From positions 66,312 through 91,381 of the forward strand of contig DGSC01000042.1 in the NCBI GenBank assembly GCA_002391275.1: DNA of 25,070 nt, read 5' to 3'. This DNA is from Prevotellaceae bacterium UBA4372. GTDB lineage: Bacteria; Bacteroidota; Bacteroidia; Bacteroidales; Bacteroidaceae. Made by a program: the position numbers and the translations under genes. The notes beneath the pieces were generated by a model, which saw only the letters and a list, made by a program, of their open reading frames with translations, was not told the DNA's origin and did no database searches. Positions 23,544-25,070 of the stretch are shown piece after piece (within the stretch, counting starts at the first letter, position 1; each line of letters opens with the position of its first letter).

Positions 23544-24236
23544 TTATTTGACATTAAAGTCCAGCACAGCTTCGTCTTCGAGCCATCCTGTCAGGTGATC
23601 GTCAATCTGTACCGTGCCAGCTCCGGCAGGCGTTCCCGTGAAAATGAGGTCGCCCATCTTCAGCGTGAAGAACTGACTGATGTAGCTAACCAGCTCGTCG
23701 ACAGTGTGCAGCATGTCGGCCGTGTGTCCCTGTTGCACTGTCTGCCCATTGATGTCGAGATGGAAGCTAAGATTTTGGACGTCCTTTCCCAGCTGGTCCT
23801 TAGGGATGAACTTCCCGATAGCGGCAGAGCCGTCGAATCCTTTGCAGATATCCCAGGGCAACCCCTCGGCTTGCAGCTGTTCTTGTAGGTCGCGGGCAGT
23901 AAAGTCAATGCCCACGGTGACGGCATCGTAATAGCGATGTGCAAATCGCAATGGCACCGACCGCCCGAGTCTGCTGATGCGAACGACCATTTCTGCTGCA
24001 TATCCGCATTGCTTTGTAAAGTCGGGGATGAAGAACGGACGGCCATGGGTCAACAAGGCAGAGTCTGCTTTGGTTGCGATGACAGGAGCCTCTGTCTTAT
24101 ATAACGGATAATGGAGCTTTTTATTGTGCTCTGTGTAGTTTGTTTGGCGAACTTCTGTTGCGACTGTGCTATCTGCAAGATCGCTTGCATGGCTCAGGTT
24201 GCCCCGGAAGTTCATTTCTGCTGTAAATATCTTCAT
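23544..24236 (-). CDS. Fumarylacetoacetate hydrolase family protein, altered metal site
   Basis: A 230-residue FAH-fold protein. The family includes acylpyruvate hydrolases, oxaloacetate decarboxylases and isomerases. Core motifs are visible: KADSALLTHGRPFFIPDF, VTVGIDFTARDLQ (Asp111), ICKGFDGSAAIG (Lys132) and LKMGDLIFTGTPAG. The usual metal motif ExE in an HxExE setting is replaced by GYAAE: Glu82 and Asp111 keep the 29-residue spacing of the second and third ligands in FAHD1, but the first Glu is Ala80 and the nearby His is Gly78. About 20 extra residues (11-30) split the usual MKIxxxxMNYxxHN start. Activity may be changed or lost. It has its own promoter and heads a likely operon with porU and porV. 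The substrate is unknown. Confidence 0.85.
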   Translation of the reverse strand: MKIFTAEMNFRGNLSHASDLADSTVATEVRQTNYTEHNKKLHYPLYKTEAPVIATKADSALLTHGRPFFIPDFTKQCGYAAEMVVRISRLGRSVPLRFAHRYYDAVTVGIDFTARDLQEQLQAEGLPWDICKGFDGSAAIGKFIPKDQLGKDVQNLSFHLDINGQTVQQGHTADMLHTVDELVSYISQFFTLKMGDLIFTGTPAGAGTVQIDDHLTGWLEDEAVLDFNVK

Positions 24237-24246
24237 GATGCGTTTG

Positions 24247-24254
24247 CAAAGGTA
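24247..24254 (-). promoter_or_regulatory. FAH-like gene / porU / porV promoter, -7 element
   Basis: The minus strand reads TACCTTTG. With a 19-bp spacer the -33 position reads ATTG, one base from TTTG. The box ends 10 bases before the ATG at 24236, so the transcript would be almost leaderless. Confidence 0.6.
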
Positions 24255-24586
24255 GCCTTTAATTGTAAAAAGGCAATGATTTTAGGGGCAAAAAATGACG
24301 TCAGTCATTATCAGAACCGTGAAAAAGCAGCTTTCCTTGACTTTAAATATTCATTGGTTCGGCAAAAGATTTCGGTTACGACCTTATGCGTCTAAGGACA
24401 TGTCCTTATTCGATTATTGACCCGTTCTTAACAGTCCCACTTCCGGAAGCTAATTTGCTCGGCTCATGTTTTATCTGTCTTCTGTGTAATACCTATTGAC
24501 GTTGTTCGCTTTTCTTGAGAACATGATGTTGCAAAGGCATGAATCGCTATCTCGATTGCCTGGAATAGCCGCAGATAGGATAAAAA
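24255..24586. other. Non-coding stretch with two palindromes
   Basis: No convincing gene lies in these 330 bases. Two symmetric sites stand out: AATGAC-GTCA-GTCATT (24294-24309), about 40 bp upstream of the FAH -7 box, and the perfect 16-bp palindrome TAAGGACATGTCCTTA (24393-24408). A weak minus-strand box TGCCTTTG (24532-24539) is one base off the -7 consensus. The rest shows no structure I can name. Confidence 0.5.
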
Positions 24587-24620
24587 AAGTCCGTCAACGG
24601 TCTAGACTGTTGACGGACTT
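24582..24620 (-). terminator. Rho-independent terminator of the tsf transcript
   Basis: Arms 24587-24598 and 24609-24620 are perfect 12-bp complements (AAGTCCGTCAAC and its complement) around a 10-nt loop that holds GTCTAGAC. On the minus strand a run of seven T follows (24582-24588), so it ends transcripts coming from tsf. Confidence 0.88.
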
Positions 24621-24633
24621 GTATTTGAATGTA

Positions 24634-24687
24634 TTAAGTTGGCATTCCAACGTCTCTATGTTTCGAGACAATGATGTGCCGACTTAA
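24634..24687 (-). other. Long interrupted hairpin just after tsf
   Basis: TTAAGTTGGCA (24634-24644) pairs with TGCCGACTTAA (24677-24687) with one wobble, and GTCTC / GAGAC pair further in (24652-24656 with 24665-24669). It begins 9 bases after the tsf stop, ahead of the true terminator, and could protect the 3' end. Confidence 0.5.
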
Positions 24688-24696
24688 CAGGAGTGC

Positions 24697-25070
24697 TTAC
24701 TCGGCACGGAGGGTGAAGCGCTTGAAGGCGGTCACTGTGAGCTCCTTGTCAATGCTCTGAAGGTACTGGGCAACGGTCATGTTCTTGTCCCAGATGAATT
24801 CCTGCTCAAGGAGGCAGTTCTCCTTGAAGAACTTCTTCAGACGGCCCTGAGCGATGTTCTGAATCATCTGCTCGGGGAGGTTGGCAGCCTTCTCCTCGGC
24901 AACCTTGACCTTGAGCTCGCGCACCATCTGAGCCTGCTCGGGTGTGATCCAACCCTTAGCCATATTGCTCTCGATGTGGTCGTCGCTGTCGACGTGTGCG
25001 GGGTTGACGCCAGCCTTGCGGATAGCGGCCTCCACAGCCTTGGCGATCTGCTCTTCCTTGGTCTTCTCGA
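24697..25070 (-). CDS. tsf: Elongation factor Ts, C-terminal part
   Basis: The 3' end of tsf; the reading frame is open to the window edge, so the N-terminus lies outside. About 123 residues are visible. EF-Ts is the guanine nucleotide exchange factor that recharges EF-Tu with GTP. The visible part shows PEQMIQNIAQGRLKKFFKEN-C-LLEQEFIWDKNMTVAQYL followed by ELTVTAFKRFTLRAE, the usual EF-Ts ending in Bacteroidota (h-x-Q-xFhxDxxxTVxxhL, then hxxFxRFxL). The codon at 25035 is GTG and is an internal Val, not a start. In most bacteria rpsB precedes tsf; that would lie beyond the right edge. Confidence 0.92.
   Translation of the reverse strand, partial: EKTKEEQIAKAVEAAIRKAGVNPAHVDSDDHIESNMAKGWITPEQAQMVRELKVKVAEEKAANLPEQMIQNIAQGRLKKFFKENCLLEQEFIWDKNMTVAQYLQSIDKELTVTAFKRFTLRAE

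Noticed and set aside
24496..24687. 63-codon open frame in the gap between tsf and the FAH-like gene
   Set aside because: It runs through the tsf terminator stem and the second hairpin, and shows no motif or promoter.
1..25070. tRNA or rRNA genes
   Set aside because: I looked for cloverleaf arms and conserved rRNA segments in the gaps between genes and saw none.

Overview
The window reads as a chromosomal, mostly housekeeping segment from a Bacteroidota bacterium, most likely order Bacteroidales and close to Prevotella. The evidence is the repeated Bacteroidota-type -7 promoter element (TAnnTTTG), a type IX secretion pair (porU-porV), a BACON-domain lipoprotein, a DUF4290 protein, and a MurA with Asp in place of the usual catalytic Cys. 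The genus is an inference; the phylum is well supported.

Layout. Positions 1-241 hold the start of an EF-G-like GTPase (minus), divergent from hemW (416-1576, plus). A large secreted lipoprotein with a zinc-peptidase motif (1651-4542) and a dipeptidyl peptidase IV (4735-6939) follow on the minus strand, each with its own promoter. NADP-type glutamate dehydrogenase (7187-8524, plus) has a textbook Bacteroidota promoter and shares a bidirectional terminator with the converging operon yicC-gmk-nadD (10805 down to 8640). From a 218-bp divergent promoter region, a plus-strand operon runs tsaB - DUF4290 - murA - rimM - dxr - rseP (11024-16955), covering tRNA modification, cell wall, ribosome maturation, isoprenoid synthesis and membrane proteolysis. 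It converges on ispF (17596-17123) at an 18-bp-stem bidirectional terminator, so two enzymes of the MEP isoprenoid pathway (dxr, ispF) lie close together.

Positions 17597-18468 are the only clearly mobile part: a small Y1 (HUH) transposase of the IS200/RAYT type framed by two nearly identical 54-bp inverted repeats, each able to form two hairpins, plus other GC-rich palindromes. After it come porV and porU (minus) and, 17 bp upstream of porU and probably co-transcribed, a fumarylacetoacetate-hydrolase-family gene whose product lacks one of the usual metal-binding glutamates. A 460-bp non-coding stretch with palindromes and terminator hairpins separates this from the 3' end of tsf (EF-Ts), which runs off the right edge.

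I found no clearly new multi-gene system. The most interesting signals are the repeat-framed transposase, a three-copy GACTCTCA operator-like array at the lipoprotein promoter, a tsaB leader with a 16-codon ORF rich in ANN codons followed by a perfect 12-bp duplication and a TTG start, the altered FAH-like protein upstream of porU, and several palindromes of unknown role.
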